Assembly: GCF_000495855.1 (NCBI RefSeq)
Contig: NZ_AWGF01000003.1
Coordinates: forward strand, 62,001 to 126,000
DNA from: Asticcacaulis sp. YBE204
Lineage (GTDB): Bacteria > Pseudomonadota > Alphaproteobacteria > Caulobacterales > Caulobacteraceae
DNA: 64,000 nucleotides
Reading direction: 5' to 3'
How positions within the stretch are numbered: position 1 is the first letter of the stretch; the number at the start of each line of letters is the position of its first letter. A program made the translations under genes and the position numbers. Shown here in pieces: positions 26,948-38,300 of the stretch. Under the pieces are notes generated by a model. That model saw only the letters and a program-made list of their open reading frames with translations. It was not told the DNA's origin and did no database searches.

Positions 26948-27505
26948 TCAAAACACCTTCACGCCCGTGCAGCCGTTCATCTCGATCAGCAGCAGCAGGT
27001 CGATCAGGGCCTGAACCGGAGCCGTACCGAAATCGACGTGCAGATTGTCCCCGTCGATGATCAGCGAATGGATATGGCCGGAAAAGCGTGAATCGAGATC
27101 GACATTGACGTCGTCCGGGTCGAACCAGGTCTCGAACCACGCCTCGATCCCCTGTACGCCGCCGCCTTCGTGCGGCATGGGCGCGTCGGCCAGCGTCAGG
27201 TTCATGTCGTGCCAGCTTAAGGCCTCAACCGTCATCTCCATTTCGCCCAGAGTCACCTCGATCGGTTCAAAGGTCACCTCTTCTTCGGGGGCCAGTTCGA
27301 TAATGCGCGGCGATTCCGACTCTTCCGGATCGACGGTGATGAAGTCGGCACAGTACAGGCCGCGATAAAGACCGGAGTCCTCGGCGACCATGACCTTGAT
27401 TTCCGGCGTCCCCTCCGGATAGGCCTTCAACTGCGTGTCGGCAAAATTTACGAACTGCCCGACATAGGAGTCGCGCGCCAGTTCGATCAGTTCCTCAAAC
27501 TCCAT
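26948..27505 (-). CDS. conserved acidic protein of unknown function, rodA-linked
   Basis: 185 residues with no signal peptide or membrane segment, very acidic (EESESPRIIELAPEEEVTFEP). It starts MEFEELIELARDSYVGQFV. The ATG at 27505 is preferred: an AGG is just upstream and the longer frame runs further into rodA. The start is 20 bp inside the end of rodA, so it looks like the last gene of the cell-shape operon. No function is recognised; context hints at a link to elongation. Confidence 0.65.
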   Translation of the reverse strand: MEFEELIELARDSYVGQFVNFADTQLKAYPEGTPEIKVMVAEDSGLYRGLYCADFITVDPEESESPRIIELAPEEEVTFEPIEVTLGEMEMTVEALSWHDMNLTLADAPMPHEGGGVQGIEAWFETWFDPDDVNVDLDSRFSGHIHSLIIDGDNLHVDFGTAPVQALIDLLLLIEMNGCTGVKVF

Positions 27506-27524
27506 AACGACCTGCTCGACCAAC

Positions 27525-28688
27525 CTATTCAAACTGCGCGAAGAAGGACTGCGACCGCGGCAGTTCCTGATAGCGGTGGACCTTGACGCCCATGACCAGA
27601 CCGAAGCCGATCATCACCGTCATCATAACCGAGCCGCCGAACGACAAAAGCGGCTGCGGCACGCCGACGACGGGGGCCAGTCCCATGACCATCGCCCCGT
27701 TGATCAGCACATAGAGCGCGAAGGTGGCGGTCGTCCCCGCCGCCGCCAGCCGTCCGAAGTGGCTGTGCGACAAGGTGGCGATGCGCAGCGCCATATAGAT
27801 CGCTGCCGCATAGAGCGCAAACACCGTAAACCCGCCGACGAAGCCCAGTTCCTCGCACACCGCCGCCAGAATGAAGTCGGTGTGCTTTTCCGGCAGGAAG
27901 CTCAGTTGCGACTGCGACCCCAGCCCCAGCCCCTTGCCTAAAAAGCCGCCGGAGCCCATGGCGATCTTCGATTGCAGGATGTGATACCCTGCCCCCGACG
28001 GATCGGCTTCCGGATTGAGGAAGGTCAGGACGCGGTCGCGCTGATAGTCGTGCATGACGAAGATGACGAAGAACGGAATGGCCACGGCGGCGGCGGCGGC
28101 CGCGGCCCCGATGATGCGCCAGTCGAGGCCCGCCACGACCATCACCGTCACGCCCGTCAACAGGATCAGCATGGCCGTCCCCAGATCCGGCTGGTGCGCC
28201 ACCAGCAGCACCGGCACCAGAATCATCGACAGCGGGATGATCAATTTCCACGACAGGGTAGCGTCCTTGATCCCCGCTTCGTGGTACCAGCGCGCCAGCG
28301 CCATGACGATGGCCAGCTTCATGAATTCGGACGGCTGGATGTCGGTGATGCCGATGTCGAGCCAGCGCTGGGCGCCCATCTTGACCTCGCCGAACAGCTC
28401 GACCGCCACCAGCAAGAGCAGCGAAATGGCATAGGCCGGGTAGCACAGTTGCAGCCACCAGCGCAGATCGACCAGCGACAGCGCGATCATCAGCACGAAG
28501 CACAGGCCGAAGCGCAGCAGGTGGTTATAGGCCCACGGCTCCCACGACATGCCGCCGACGCTGTAGAGCACCAGCGCCCCGATCCCGGCGATCAGCGACA
28601 GGACCAACGCGAAGCCCCAGTCGACCTGAAGCAGTTTGACATCGTAACGTTCGCGTTCGCCCCGCCGGGTCATTGCGCTTTCGGCCAT
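27525..28688 (-). CDS. rodA: rod shape-determining glycosyltransferase RodA
   Basis: 387-residue SEDS-family membrane protein, the peptidoglycan polymerase of the elongasome, paired with PBP2. Multiple membrane helices, the motif QPSEFMKLAIV, HQPDLGTAMLI and the C-terminal LLSFGGSVMMTVMIGFGLV are SEDS hallmarks. ATG 28688 is preceded by GAGG at suitable distance; the longer frame to 28736 runs into mrdA. It follows mrdA by 7 bp. Confidence 0.95.
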   Translation of the reverse strand: MAESAMTRRGERERYDVKLLQVDWGFALVLSLIAGIGALVLYSVGGMSWEPWAYNHLLRFGLCFVLMIALSLVDLRWWLQLCYPAYAISLLLLVAVELFGEVKMGAQRWLDIGITDIQPSEFMKLAIVMALARWYHEAGIKDATLSWKLIIPLSMILVPVLLVAHQPDLGTAMLILLTGVTVMVVAGLDWRIIGAAAAAAAVAIPFFVIFVMHDYQRDRVLTFLNPEADPSGAGYHILQSKIAMGSGGFLGKGLGLGSQSQLSFLPEKHTDFILAAVCEELGFVGGFTVFALYAAAIYMALRIATLSHSHFGRLAAAGTTATFALYVLINGAMVMGLAPVVGVPQPLLSFGGSVMMTVMIGFGLVMGVKVHRYQELPRSQSFFAQFE

Positions 28689-28695
28689 GATGTCC

Positions 28696-30678
28696 TCAAT
28701 CGGCAGGTGGAATGGTGGGGTCGGGGTTCGGCACATCGACGATGTCGGGTACCGGTCCGGCGGCAGCGGCGGCGGCGTCTTCGACCGGCACGGGTCGCAC
28801 GATGCGCGCCTGCATGGCGGGGTCCTTGAGCAGCGCCACCTTCATGATCTCGCGCGCCTTGGGCGCCGCGAAGGCCGCGCCGCCGACCCCGTGCTCCAGC
28901 ACCACGGCCAGGGCGTATTTCGGATTATCGGCGGGCGCGTAGCAGACGAACAGGCCGTGGTCCTTGAACTTCCAGATGCTGGCCTTACGCGTCTTGGCGT
29001 TGTCGTAGGAATGGACCTGCGCCGTACCGGTCTTGCCGCACAGTTTGATGTCGCCGAGATTGAGCTGGGAATTGCGATAGGCCGTGCCGTCGGCGTCGTT
29101 CGACACCATATACATACCTTCGCGCACGACCTGAAGATGTTCAGCCGGAATATCGATCGGTTTGAAGACAACGTTCTTGTCCACCGCACCGATTTTCTTG
29201 ATCAGGTGCGGCGTCACCGCCTTGCCACCATTGGCGATGCGCGCCGTATAGACGGCCAGTTGCAGGGCTGAAACGTTGGTGTAACCTTGCCCGATAGCCA
29301 CCGACAGGGTCTCACCCGGATGCCATTTCGGATCCTTCGGACGCAGGCGGGAACTTCCGTCGAAATAGGTGCGCTTCCACTCTGTCGTGGGCACCAATCC
29401 CTTCTTTTCGCCGGCGATCTCAAGATCGAACAGTTCGCCCAGACCCAGCTTGTGCGCGGTGTCGTGGATGCGGTCGACGCCGGCACGGTTGCACATATGG
29501 TAGAAATAGACGTCACACGAATATTTCAGGGCGTGGCGCATATCCACCGACCCGTGGCCGCTCTTCTTGTGGCAATAGAAGGTGCGGTTGCCGAAGCGGT
29601 AGGAACCGGGGCAATGGACGCGCTCTTCCGCCGTCACCCCGGCGGCCAGCAGCGCCAGCGCCGTGTTCATCTTGAAGGTCGAGCCGGGCGCGAAGGTCGA
29701 GCCGATGGCCTTGTCGAGCAAAGGCAGGCGCTCGTAATCGGCCAGCAGGCGATAGGCCTTGCTGGAGATGCCCGACACGAACAGGTTGGGATCGAAGGCC
29801 GGGGCCGAGGTCATGCACAGGATTTCGCCGGTATGGATGTCGAGCATGACGGCACTGCCGGAATCCTGCTCGAAGACCTCTAACGCGCGCGCCTGAATCT
29901 CGGCATCGAGCGTCAGGGTGATGTCCTCGCCCGGCGTCGGCGGCTTGGTGCCGTTGGGGTCTTCGGCGACGATATTGCCGCGGGCATTGACCTCGATCTT
30001 CTGAGCGCCCGCGACGCCGCGCAGTTGCTTCTCAAACGCCTTTTCCACACCCTGTTTGCCGATGCGGAAGCTGGGGTGGAGCAGCAGCGAGTCGGGGTTT
30101 TCACCCTCGGCCTTGACGTCCTTTTCCGACACCTTGGACACGTAACCGACGACGTGGGCAAACGCCCCGCCGTAATGATAGACGCGGATTTCGTCCATCA
30201 CCGCCTGCACGCCGGGGATTTCGGAGGCGTAGAGATTGACGCGCGAAAAGTCTTCCCAGCTGAGGTCCGACGCCACCACCGTCGGCACGAAGCGCTGCGA
30301 CTGGCTGACGTCGCGCACGATGCGGCGGCGATTGGCCTCGGTCTGCGGCAGGACGTAGGAAATCTGGTCCAGCGTCTGATCGAGGTCTTCGATTTCGTTG
30401 CGGATCAAAAGCACACGGAAGCTGGGGCGGTTGCCGGCGATGACATTGCCGTTGCGGTCGAGAATTTGCCCACGTGGCGGCGGCAGGATGCGGAAATTGA
30501 ACTGATTGGCCGCCGACAGCTTCTTGTACTTTCCGCCCTGCACCAGTTGCAGCAGGGCCAGTTGCCCCTGCAAAGCAAATATGCCGAGCGCCGTCAGCCC
30601 GCCCATCAGGAAGATGCGGCGGTGAAACGTCCCCTGCTTCTCGTTGACGTCCTCGAAAAAGATGGAAGGTTCGCTCAC
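28696..30678 (-). CDS. mrdA: penicillin-binding protein 2 (elongasome transpeptidase)
   Basis: 660-residue class B PBP. A single membrane helix (FLMGGLTALGIFALQG), a dimerisation domain, then the transpeptidase with catalytic Ser in APGSTFK near residue 330, YSCD as the SxN-type motif near residue 386, and KTGTAQ near residue 545. It crosslinks peptidoglycan made by RodA. The SxN triad reads SCD rather than SxN, as seen in many PBP2s. It overlaps mreD by 4 bases and precedes rodA. Confidence 0.96.
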   Translation of the reverse strand: MSEPSIFFEDVNEKQGTFHRRIFLMGGLTALGIFALQGQLALLQLVQGGKYKKLSAANQFNFRILPPPRGQILDRNGNVIAGNRPSFRVLLIRNEIEDLDQTLDQISYVLPQTEANRRRIVRDVSQSQRFVPTVVASDLSWEDFSRVNLYASEIPGVQAVMDEIRVYHYGGAFAHVVGYVSKVSEKDVKAEGENPDSLLLHPSFRIGKQGVEKAFEKQLRGVAGAQKIEVNARGNIVAEDPNGTKPPTPGEDITLTLDAEIQARALEVFEQDSGSAVMLDIHTGEILCMTSAPAFDPNLFVSGISSKAYRLLADYERLPLLDKAIGSTFAPGSTFKMNTALALLAAGVTAEERVHCPGSYRFGNRTFYCHKKSGHGSVDMRHALKYSCDVYFYHMCNRAGVDRIHDTAHKLGLGELFDLEIAGEKKGLVPTTEWKRTYFDGSSRLRPKDPKWHPGETLSVAIGQGYTNVSALQLAVYTARIANGGKAVTPHLIKKIGAVDKNVVFKPIDIPAEHLQVVREGMYMVSNDADGTAYRNSQLNLGDIKLCGKTGTAQVHSYDNAKTRKASIWKFKDHGLFVCYAPADNPKYALAVVLEHGVGGAAFAAPKAREIMKVALLKDPAMQARIVRPVPVEDAAAAAAGPVPDIVDVPNPDPTIPPAD

Positions 30679-31295
30679 GTGAACCTCACATCGGCGTGCA
30701 GGAAGCGCTCAAGCAGGGCGTGGACGAAGAAAACCAGCACCCCGGTCGCCAGCATCTGCTCGAAGACGCTGATCAGGCGCGGCACCATACCCGTATCGAT
30801 GACGGTCAGGATCGTGCCCAGGGTGAAGAACAGCAGCACCGCCAGCCCGTAGGCGACCGTCACGACCCACAGGTCCTGACCGACGATATAGCTGCGGATC
30901 AGAAGTGTCGCTCCGTATACCGCCATCAGGCACAGGACGTAGAAGCCGAGCGGTGCGCCCCAGAAATAGTCGAGGAAAAAGCCGAGCCCGGCCAGCAGCA
31001 GCGGCGCGATATAGCTGGGGCGGATCAGCGGCCAGCTGAAGGCCAGAACCATCGGCCACACCGGCTCCGGCAGGTCCCAGCCGAATGGCAACGGAATGTC
31101 GGTGGCCAGAATAAAGGTCGCGACGACGCACAGCACCGCCGGGATCAGCAGCCAGTCCTGCGGCCCGATCGTGCGGCCGCCGCTGGTCCGGCGCGGCGGG
31201 CGTTTGTCGAACACCGCCTTGGCCAGACGCGCGCGACGCAGGGCGCTCTGGTTGCCCCGGCGCGTGCGGCTGGTGTTGTTTCGGCTCTGGAGCAC
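30675..31295 (-). CDS. mreD: rod shape-determining protein MreD
   Basis: 206-residue integral membrane protein with five to six hydrophobic helices (LLIPAVLCVVATFILATDIPL, MVLAFSWPL, LLLAGLGFFLDYFWG and others; each quoted in part). It helps assemble the MreB-C-RodA-PBP2 complex. A 40-residue basic cytoplasmic N-terminus (TSRTRRGNQ...) is longer than usual. Operon position between mreC and mrdA, with a 4-base overlap with mrdA, agrees. Confidence 0.9.
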   Translation of the reverse strand: MLQSRNNTSRTRRGNQSALRRARLAKAVFDKRPPRRTSGGRTIGPQDWLLIPAVLCVVATFILATDIPLPFGWDLPEPVWPMVLAFSWPLIRPSYIAPLLLAGLGFFLDYFWGAPLGFYVLCLMAVYGATLLIRSYIVGQDLWVVTVAYGLAVLLFFTLGTILTVIDTGMVPRLISVFEQMLATGVLVFFVHALLERFLHADVRFT

Positions 31296-31299
31296 GGTC

Positions 31300-32445
31300 C
31301 TAGCCTCCGCTGGCCGCGCTGGCCGAGGTCTCAGCGGGCGGTGGCGGCGGGGCCGGATTGCTGGCCGACGACGACGCGGCGGCGTTGGTCACCGGGCGCG
31401 GCTTCGGGCGATTGACGGGTGCCTGTTGCGACGACGACGAGGCAGAGGACGACGCGCCATTATTGACCGGCGTCACACCCGGCGCGGCGGCGCTGGAGGC
31501 CGAGGCGCTCGACCCGATCCCCGTGATCTTTACCGGCGGCGGGGGCGGCAGGACATCGGTGACCAGCGGCGTGCGCAGGACTTCGTCGGCGCGCGGCAGT
31601 TGCGAGAAATCCTCGAATTTCAGCACCTTGACGATGTCGATGGGGGCGCGGTTGGTATAGAGGTCGACGCGCCACACGCCGTCGACACCGCGCCGCGCTT
31701 CGCCCACGGGCAGGCCGCGCGGGAAGATACCGCCGTCGCCGGAAGTCAGGATCTGATCGCCTTTTTTCAGGACGTCCTTGCCACCGCGCACGAATTCGAG
31801 GCGCGGGAAACCACCGCCGTCGCCGACCATCATGGCGCGGGCGTCGGAGCGGGCAACCATGACCGGGATGCGGCTGACCACGTCGGTGACCATCAGGACG
31901 CGGCTGACGTCCGGGCTGACCCCCACGATGCGCCCGACGAGACCGTGTTCGTTGATCACGGGGTTGCCGAACCTGATCTTCTTGGACGCGCCCGCATCGA
32001 TCAGGCGGTTGTTGTTGAACGGCCCGCGCGACACGGACACCGAGCGCGCCGTCACCGTGTCGACCGCCGGTTCGGTGCGCAGGTTGAGCAGTACCTCGTA
32101 ACGGCGGTTGAGTTCCTTGGCCTGAATATAGGAGTCGCGGTACTTCTCCAGCTCCGCGACCTTCTTTTTCAGGATGCGGTTTTCATCGGCGGCGAAGAAA
32201 TAGTCGTCGAGCCAGTTGGCCCCGTCGCCGACCACGTGCGCCGGGGTCGAAAGCAGGTTGTTGCTTTTGGCCGCCACGCCGTCGAAGCCGCCGCGATTGC
32301 CATAGGACGCCGCATCCAGACCGCCGCGCTTGTCGCCGAGAAACATCAGGGCGCCGACCACGCAGACCCCGGCGACGATGATCATCACCCCCCAGGTCAG
32401 CGGGAGCTTGAGGTTCTCGAATGGCTGGTTATCCCCGTATGACAC
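31300..32445 (-). CDS. mreC: rod shape-determining protein MreC
   Basis: 381 residues. An N-terminal membrane anchor is at about residues 17-37. A coiled coil (DENRILKKKVAELEKYRDSY) is followed by the two beta-barrel domains (GPFNNNRLIDAG, GLVGRIVGVSPD, GDQILTSGDGGIFPRGLPVG). MreC scaffolds the periplasmic side of the elongasome and activates PBP2. The C-terminus after about residue 300 is an unusual ~80-residue Pro/Ser/Ala-rich, low-complexity tail (SSASASSAAAP, SSSASSSSQQ). It is 5 bp upstream of mreD and 150 bp downstream of mreB. Confidence 0.94.
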   Translation of the reverse strand: MSYGDNQPFENLKLPLTWGVMIIVAGVCVVGALMFLGDKRGGLDAASYGNRGGFDGVAAKSNNLLSTPAHVVGDGANWLDDYFFAADENRILKKKVAELEKYRDSYIQAKELNRRYEVLLNLRTEPAVDTVTARSVSVSRGPFNNNRLIDAGASKKIRFGNPVINEHGLVGRIVGVSPDVSRVLMVTDVVSRIPVMVARSDARAMMVGDGGGFPRLEFVRGGKDVLKKGDQILTSGDGGIFPRGLPVGEARRGVDGVWRVDLYTNRAPIDIVKVLKFEDFSQLPRADEVLRTPLVTDVLPPPPPVKITGIGSSASASSAAAPGVTPVNNGASSSASSSSQQAPVNRPKPRPVTNAAASSSASNPAPPPPPAETSASAASGG

Positions 32446-32595
32446 GCCGGTTTCCTCAAGAGCCCACCCAGACTCTTATTACAGACTCGATATTGCAGGT
32501 TTCCGACCACCAATATCAAGGACATTTTCGTCAATTGAATGACGGCGCTAAAACCGCTGGACGATGCCTCAGAACATCCCCGAGCCGGTCACGGC

Positions 32596-33967
<1,372 letters not shown>

Positions 33968-34738
33968 TTAATTCCGGCGTTCCTGCCATTTGGCGATCAG
34001 GTGCCGTGCGGCCACGACCAGCCCCAGCCACAGGAGTCCGATCACGGCGATCAGCAGCGTCCCTTTCCAGTCGCCGCCTTCGGTCACCCGCGTGAAGAAG
34101 GTGCCGAAAATGGCGACCAGCGCCGTTTTGGGGATCGACCCCAGCCCCATGCCGAGCATGAAACCGACGAACGGCGCCCGCGACACGCCGAACGCCATAT
34201 TGACGATGATGAAGGGGGCCGACGGCACGTTGCGCACGATGAACGAGGCCGAGAACGCGTTCTTGCCGATATATTCCGACAGGCGCTGCATATGGCCGCC
34301 GCCGATCTTGGCAAAGGTCTCTGCGCCGACCAGTCGCCCGACATAGAAGGTCACGGCCCCCGACACGATGGTCGCGACCCACGAATAGACGAAGCCCCAC
34401 CACGGCCCGAAGGCCACGACGCAGGCGGCGATCAGGACGAACTGCGGCGCGCCGATAAAGGCCGACAGGGTAAAGACGGCGATGACGATGAAAATACCCC
34501 ACGGCGAGTCGCGGTATTCGGCCATCCAGGCTTCGAATTCGTGGGTGACCTCATGGCCGAAGTCTGTCTTGCCGATCAGGAAGATGACGCCGATCATGGC
34601 GAACAGGGCCAGCGTCACCCAGATGGCGCGCATGGTCTTGGAGTCCATCTCGACGAGGAAGTCGTAGCCGCGCCGCCACAGGGGTATTTGGGCGGGCGGT
34701 TTGCTTTGCGCGTCGGAAGGGTCGGGTGCGTCGGTCAT
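33968..34738 (-). CDS. TVP38/TMEM64 (VTT/DedA-like) membrane protein
   Basis: 256-residue inner-membrane protein with about five to six helices. The VTT signature is present: FGPWWGFVYSWVATIVSGA then VTFYVGR, and later FIVRNVPSAPFIIVN with GLGSIPKTALVAIFG. Families with this domain move phospholipids or polyprenyl carriers across membranes; a role for this copy is inferred only. A polar 25-residue cytoplasmic N-terminus precedes helix 1. Confidence 0.85.
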   Translation of the reverse strand: MTDAPDPSDAQSKPPAQIPLWRRGYDFLVEMDSKTMRAIWVTLALFAMIGVIFLIGKTDFGHEVTHEFEAWMAEYRDSPWGIFIVIAVFTLSAFIGAPQFVLIAACVVAFGPWWGFVYSWVATIVSGAVTFYVGRLVGAETFAKIGGGHMQRLSEYIGKNAFSASFIVRNVPSAPFIIVNMAFGVSRAPFVGFMLGMGLGSIPKTALVAIFGTFFTRVTEGGDWKGTLLIAVIGLLWLGLVVAARHLIAKWQERRN

Positions 34739-34806
34739 CGCCGCGATATGTGCCTCTCGCGTGTGCTGAAATCAAGACAAGAGATGTAACGGATGTGCAA
34801 GACTCG

Positions 34807-35175
34807 CTACTCCACGCCCGCACATTTTTTCGCCAGGCCGTCCTCCGTCTTCGCAAGAAAGCCTGCCATTTGTTCGAGCCCAGCATCGCCGCCAAGACGT
34901 GATTTATAAAAAGCCGGGTCAGCCGTCTTTGCCTCCAGCATAAGCTCATACATGCGCATTATCTTCAGGCGCATGGCACGAATTTCACGACATCCCGCTG
35001 GCGTATCTTTTCTTGCCGTCTCCTCGGACAGGGCTTCTGTATGAGGATTCAGCGACTGCGCCACGGCAACGATTTCCTCATAGATGGCCTCACCCTTCCG
35101 AGCCTCGGCAAACGAGGCCCCGAACGACGATATTCCCATCACCAATAAAAGGCATGTCATGGATTTCCGCATCAT
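34807..35175 (-). CDS. exported protein of unknown function
   Basis: 122 residues. A Sec signal peptide (MRKSMTCLLLVMGISSFGASFAEA) is followed by a helical, charged mature part with two cysteines (GCREI and KKCAGVE) that could form a disulfide. Low-GC codon use relative to its neighbours. It is followed by the VTT gene. No family recognised. Confidence 0.65.
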   Translation of the reverse strand: MMRKSMTCLLLVMGISSFGASFAEARKGEAIYEEIVAVAQSLNPHTEALSEETARKDTPAGCREIRAMRLKIMRMYELMLEAKTADPAFYKSRLGGDAGLEQMAGFLAKTEDGLAKKCAGVE

Positions 35176-35280
35176 AGCCCGTCACCCCCTCTTTTAGACT
35201 TTCGGCGAGCATAACGCTTAACGGACACAGCGTGTTTTGTCACCTCGCCTGACTTGCACTTCAGCGGTTTGGGCACAAAC

Positions 35281-35313
35281 AAAAAACCGCCGCCCCGGAG
35301 GAGGGGGCGGCGG
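35281..35313 (-). terminator. intrinsic terminator of the 35397-38639 receptor gene
   Basis: On the minus strand a 10-bp GC-rich stem (CCGCCGCCCC / GGGGCGGCGG) with a 7-base loop, then TTTTTT. Strong Rho-independent terminator downstream of the receptor stop. Confidence 0.85.
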
Positions 35314-35342
35314 CAAGGCGGTTCTCTTGCTAAGGAGATCGA

Positions 35343-35385
35343 GCGCGTCCAAAACGTGGGTAGCGGGTTTTGGACTCAAATGCGC
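35343..35385 (+). repeat. 43-bp imperfect palindromic repeat, copy 4
   Basis: Diverged copy: GCGCGTCCAAAACGTGGGTAG then CGGGTTTTGGACTCAAATGCGC (read as two pieces). It lies between the receptor stop and its terminator. Confidence 0.7.
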
Positions 35386-35396
35386 GACAGGGACAC

Positions 35397-38300
35397 CTAT
35401 TCGAACTTGGCGCGGAAGCCGATATAGAAGCGGCTGCCGTTGTCAGCCGTGTCGTAGGTGATGGGGATCGAACCCGACTCGTTGAAGCTCAGATAGTCCG
35501 AGTTGTCGCGGCTGATGACTTCGCGCGTCAGGTTCTTGCCTTCCCAGAACAGCTCGATCGTGCGGTTGACCTTATAGGCGACGCGGGCGTCCAGATAACC
35601 GGTGGCCCGGCGGAAGATCGGCGAACCCGGATAGAAGGTGGTGGTGACCGATGCGCCCGATGTTCCGGTAAGCGGCGTCAGACCTGCCGCGTTACGCACG
35701 CCGCTGAAGCCGGTGCGATATTCGGAACGCGCCTGCCATGCGATACGGGCGTTGAGGCGACCGTCGTCGTACCACAGGTTGATGTTGTAGTAGTATTTCG
35801 ACTGCGACAGCAGCGGCAGATCGCGGCCCGTCAGCGGGTCCTTGTCGACCGAGCTGCCGGCAACTTCCGATGTGCCGAGGTTGAAACCACCGCCGGTGTA
35901 ACGCAGCTTCCACGGCAGGTAGGTGAAGGCCGTGCGGGCCGCCACTTCGTAGCCTTCGGTGATGCTGCCCGGACCGTCGGCATAGGTCGGAATGTCGTAC
36001 TTCTTGCCGTTATACTCCATATTGTAATAGGTGACGGCGATCGGCGCGCCGACGCTGGTATTGATGCGGAAGACACCGAAGCTCAGTTGGGTGTCCTTGT
36101 TCGGATACCATTCCAGCGACAGGTTGGTGGTGCGCGCCTTGTAACCCTGCAAGTCGGGATTGCCGAGGCGACCGGAACAGGTCGAGTCGATATCGTCGCC
36201 GTTGGCATCGGTCAGCTGCTCATACTGCGCGGCGATTTCGTTACAGGTAATGACCGCGCCGCCGGTGACCTGCGTCATGCTGGGACGGGCCGCGACCTTG
36301 GCCAGCGAATAGCGGACGGCCAGCTTGTCTTCGATCGGCCAGACGGCCAGGTTGAAGCTGGGCAGGACGTCTTCGGTGCTGCGATCCGCCGAACGCTTTT
36401 CCGTCGACTTGAGCGTGTAGGTATAGGTGTAGACGCCCGCCGTCGCCGTTGCGGTCGGCACAGCGTCCCGGAAGATGACGTAGGTGGTGCCGGTGACGTT
36501 CCACTTGTTATAGCGAACGCCGAGGTTGCCGGTCACGTCCATGCCCAGAACGCGTTGCTCGAAATTGCCCATCAGGTAAGCGGTCTGGGCCGATTCCTCA
36601 CCCGAATAGTAGGGCTGTTCGTAGACCTTGCCGTCCGAGGCGGTGCAGGACTTGAGGCAGTTCATGTTGTAGTTGTTGAGCCCGAACCAGTCCTTCATCA
36701 TGCTGAAGGCCTTGTTGACGTCGATCGAGGTCCACGTCGTCGGCAGCGAGCCGCGGTTCGAATAGCCCGACATGAAGTCCTTGCCCGGCAGGTCGATCAG
36801 AGTATTGGTGACCAGCGACAGGTACTGATCCGACGTCAGGGTATAGACGCTGCGCAGCGAGCTGGTGCCCGTCCCCGCGGTCGTGCCGTAAACGCAGGGT
36901 ACGGTCGTCGTGGCATAGGCGGTGTAGCAGGTGCGGAAATTGTCCTGAAGGATGGCGGTCGGCAAGGTGACGCCGTTGCCCAGCTCCGCGCCGACGCCGC
37001 TCCAGGCCGTGTTCTGGTACTTGCGCGCCTGAACGCCGAACTTGATGCTTTGCAGCGGCCCCATCGACTCGAAGGTCTTGGTGAAATCGAGCTGCGCCAC
37101 GTCTTCGGTCGTTTCCGACATATAGGGCGTGTAATCGATCCGCACATTGGACGAATAGGGGTTGCGCGCCGTGCCGACGCCCGCCGGAGCCACCGCCGCC
37201 GGCATATAGAGCGCCGGATTGCTGGTGTTTACCGACGACGGCAGGGTGTAGGTCCACAGGCCGTTGGTCGGATCGACCTTCCACGAGATCGAGGAAATGC
37301 CCGAGATCGAATAGGAGATGACGTTCGATTCGGACTGATAGTCCGCCGAGGAGCGCCCGAAGCGACCGGTGATCAGCCAGCCGTCTTTCTTGTAGTCGAA
37401 GCCGGTTTGCAGATAGGTCGTACCGGTTTCCGCCGAGAAATCGCGGTTCTGGGTCGTCAGGCCGGCATTGGCGATATCCGCCGACATCAGGAAGTGATTG
37501 TCGCTGAACGTCATGTTCGTCATGGTCGTTTGCACAACACCGGTCGAGACGAGCGTGGTTACAGGCGCGGTCAGGCTGAAATTGTTGTCGTTCAGGCGAC
37601 GTTCGATCTTGTTCGGGTTATAGTTCAGGAACACCGTCAGGGCGTCGTTGACCTTGTAGTCGAGACGGATCTGAAGGGACTGACGCGTGTCGTAACGCAG
37701 CCAGCGGCTGTAGCGCGGCAGCGACGGGACGTAGTCGTTCCACTGGTTATAGCAGTTGGCGCGGCTGTTGGTGGCGCCGTTCGAGGTGCTGTTCGACAGG
37801 GCGGCACACCCTGCCTTGGTGGTGACAGCGGCGGCGGCGGCGTCCCACGACGCCGGGATGGTATAGGTCTTTTCCGCCGAACCGTCGAGGTCGGCCGTCT
37901 GGATATAGCCTTGCTGATTGTTCGAGGTGCGGGCGATATCGCCGCCGTAGACCGTCTTGTCGTAGCTGTAATTGACCAGAACGCCCAGACGACCGTCGAG
38001 GAACTTGCGCGAGGCGACGATGGTGGCGCGCGGCGTCCAGCCGTCGATCAGGCTCATCTGCTGGTATTGCAGATTGAACTGGACGTAAGGCTTCTTGAAG
38101 TCGAGGCCGTTGCGCTGCTCGATGCGTACCGTGCCGCCGATGCCGCCGGACGTCATGTCCGCCGTCTGGCCCTTGACCACGTCGACGCTCTTGATGAGGT
38201 CCGACGACAGGTCGGTCAGGTTGGCCGAACGCCCGTCCGCCGATGCCGCGCCGAGCGTCGACATGCCGTTGACTTCGATGCGGACCAGATCGGCACCCAT

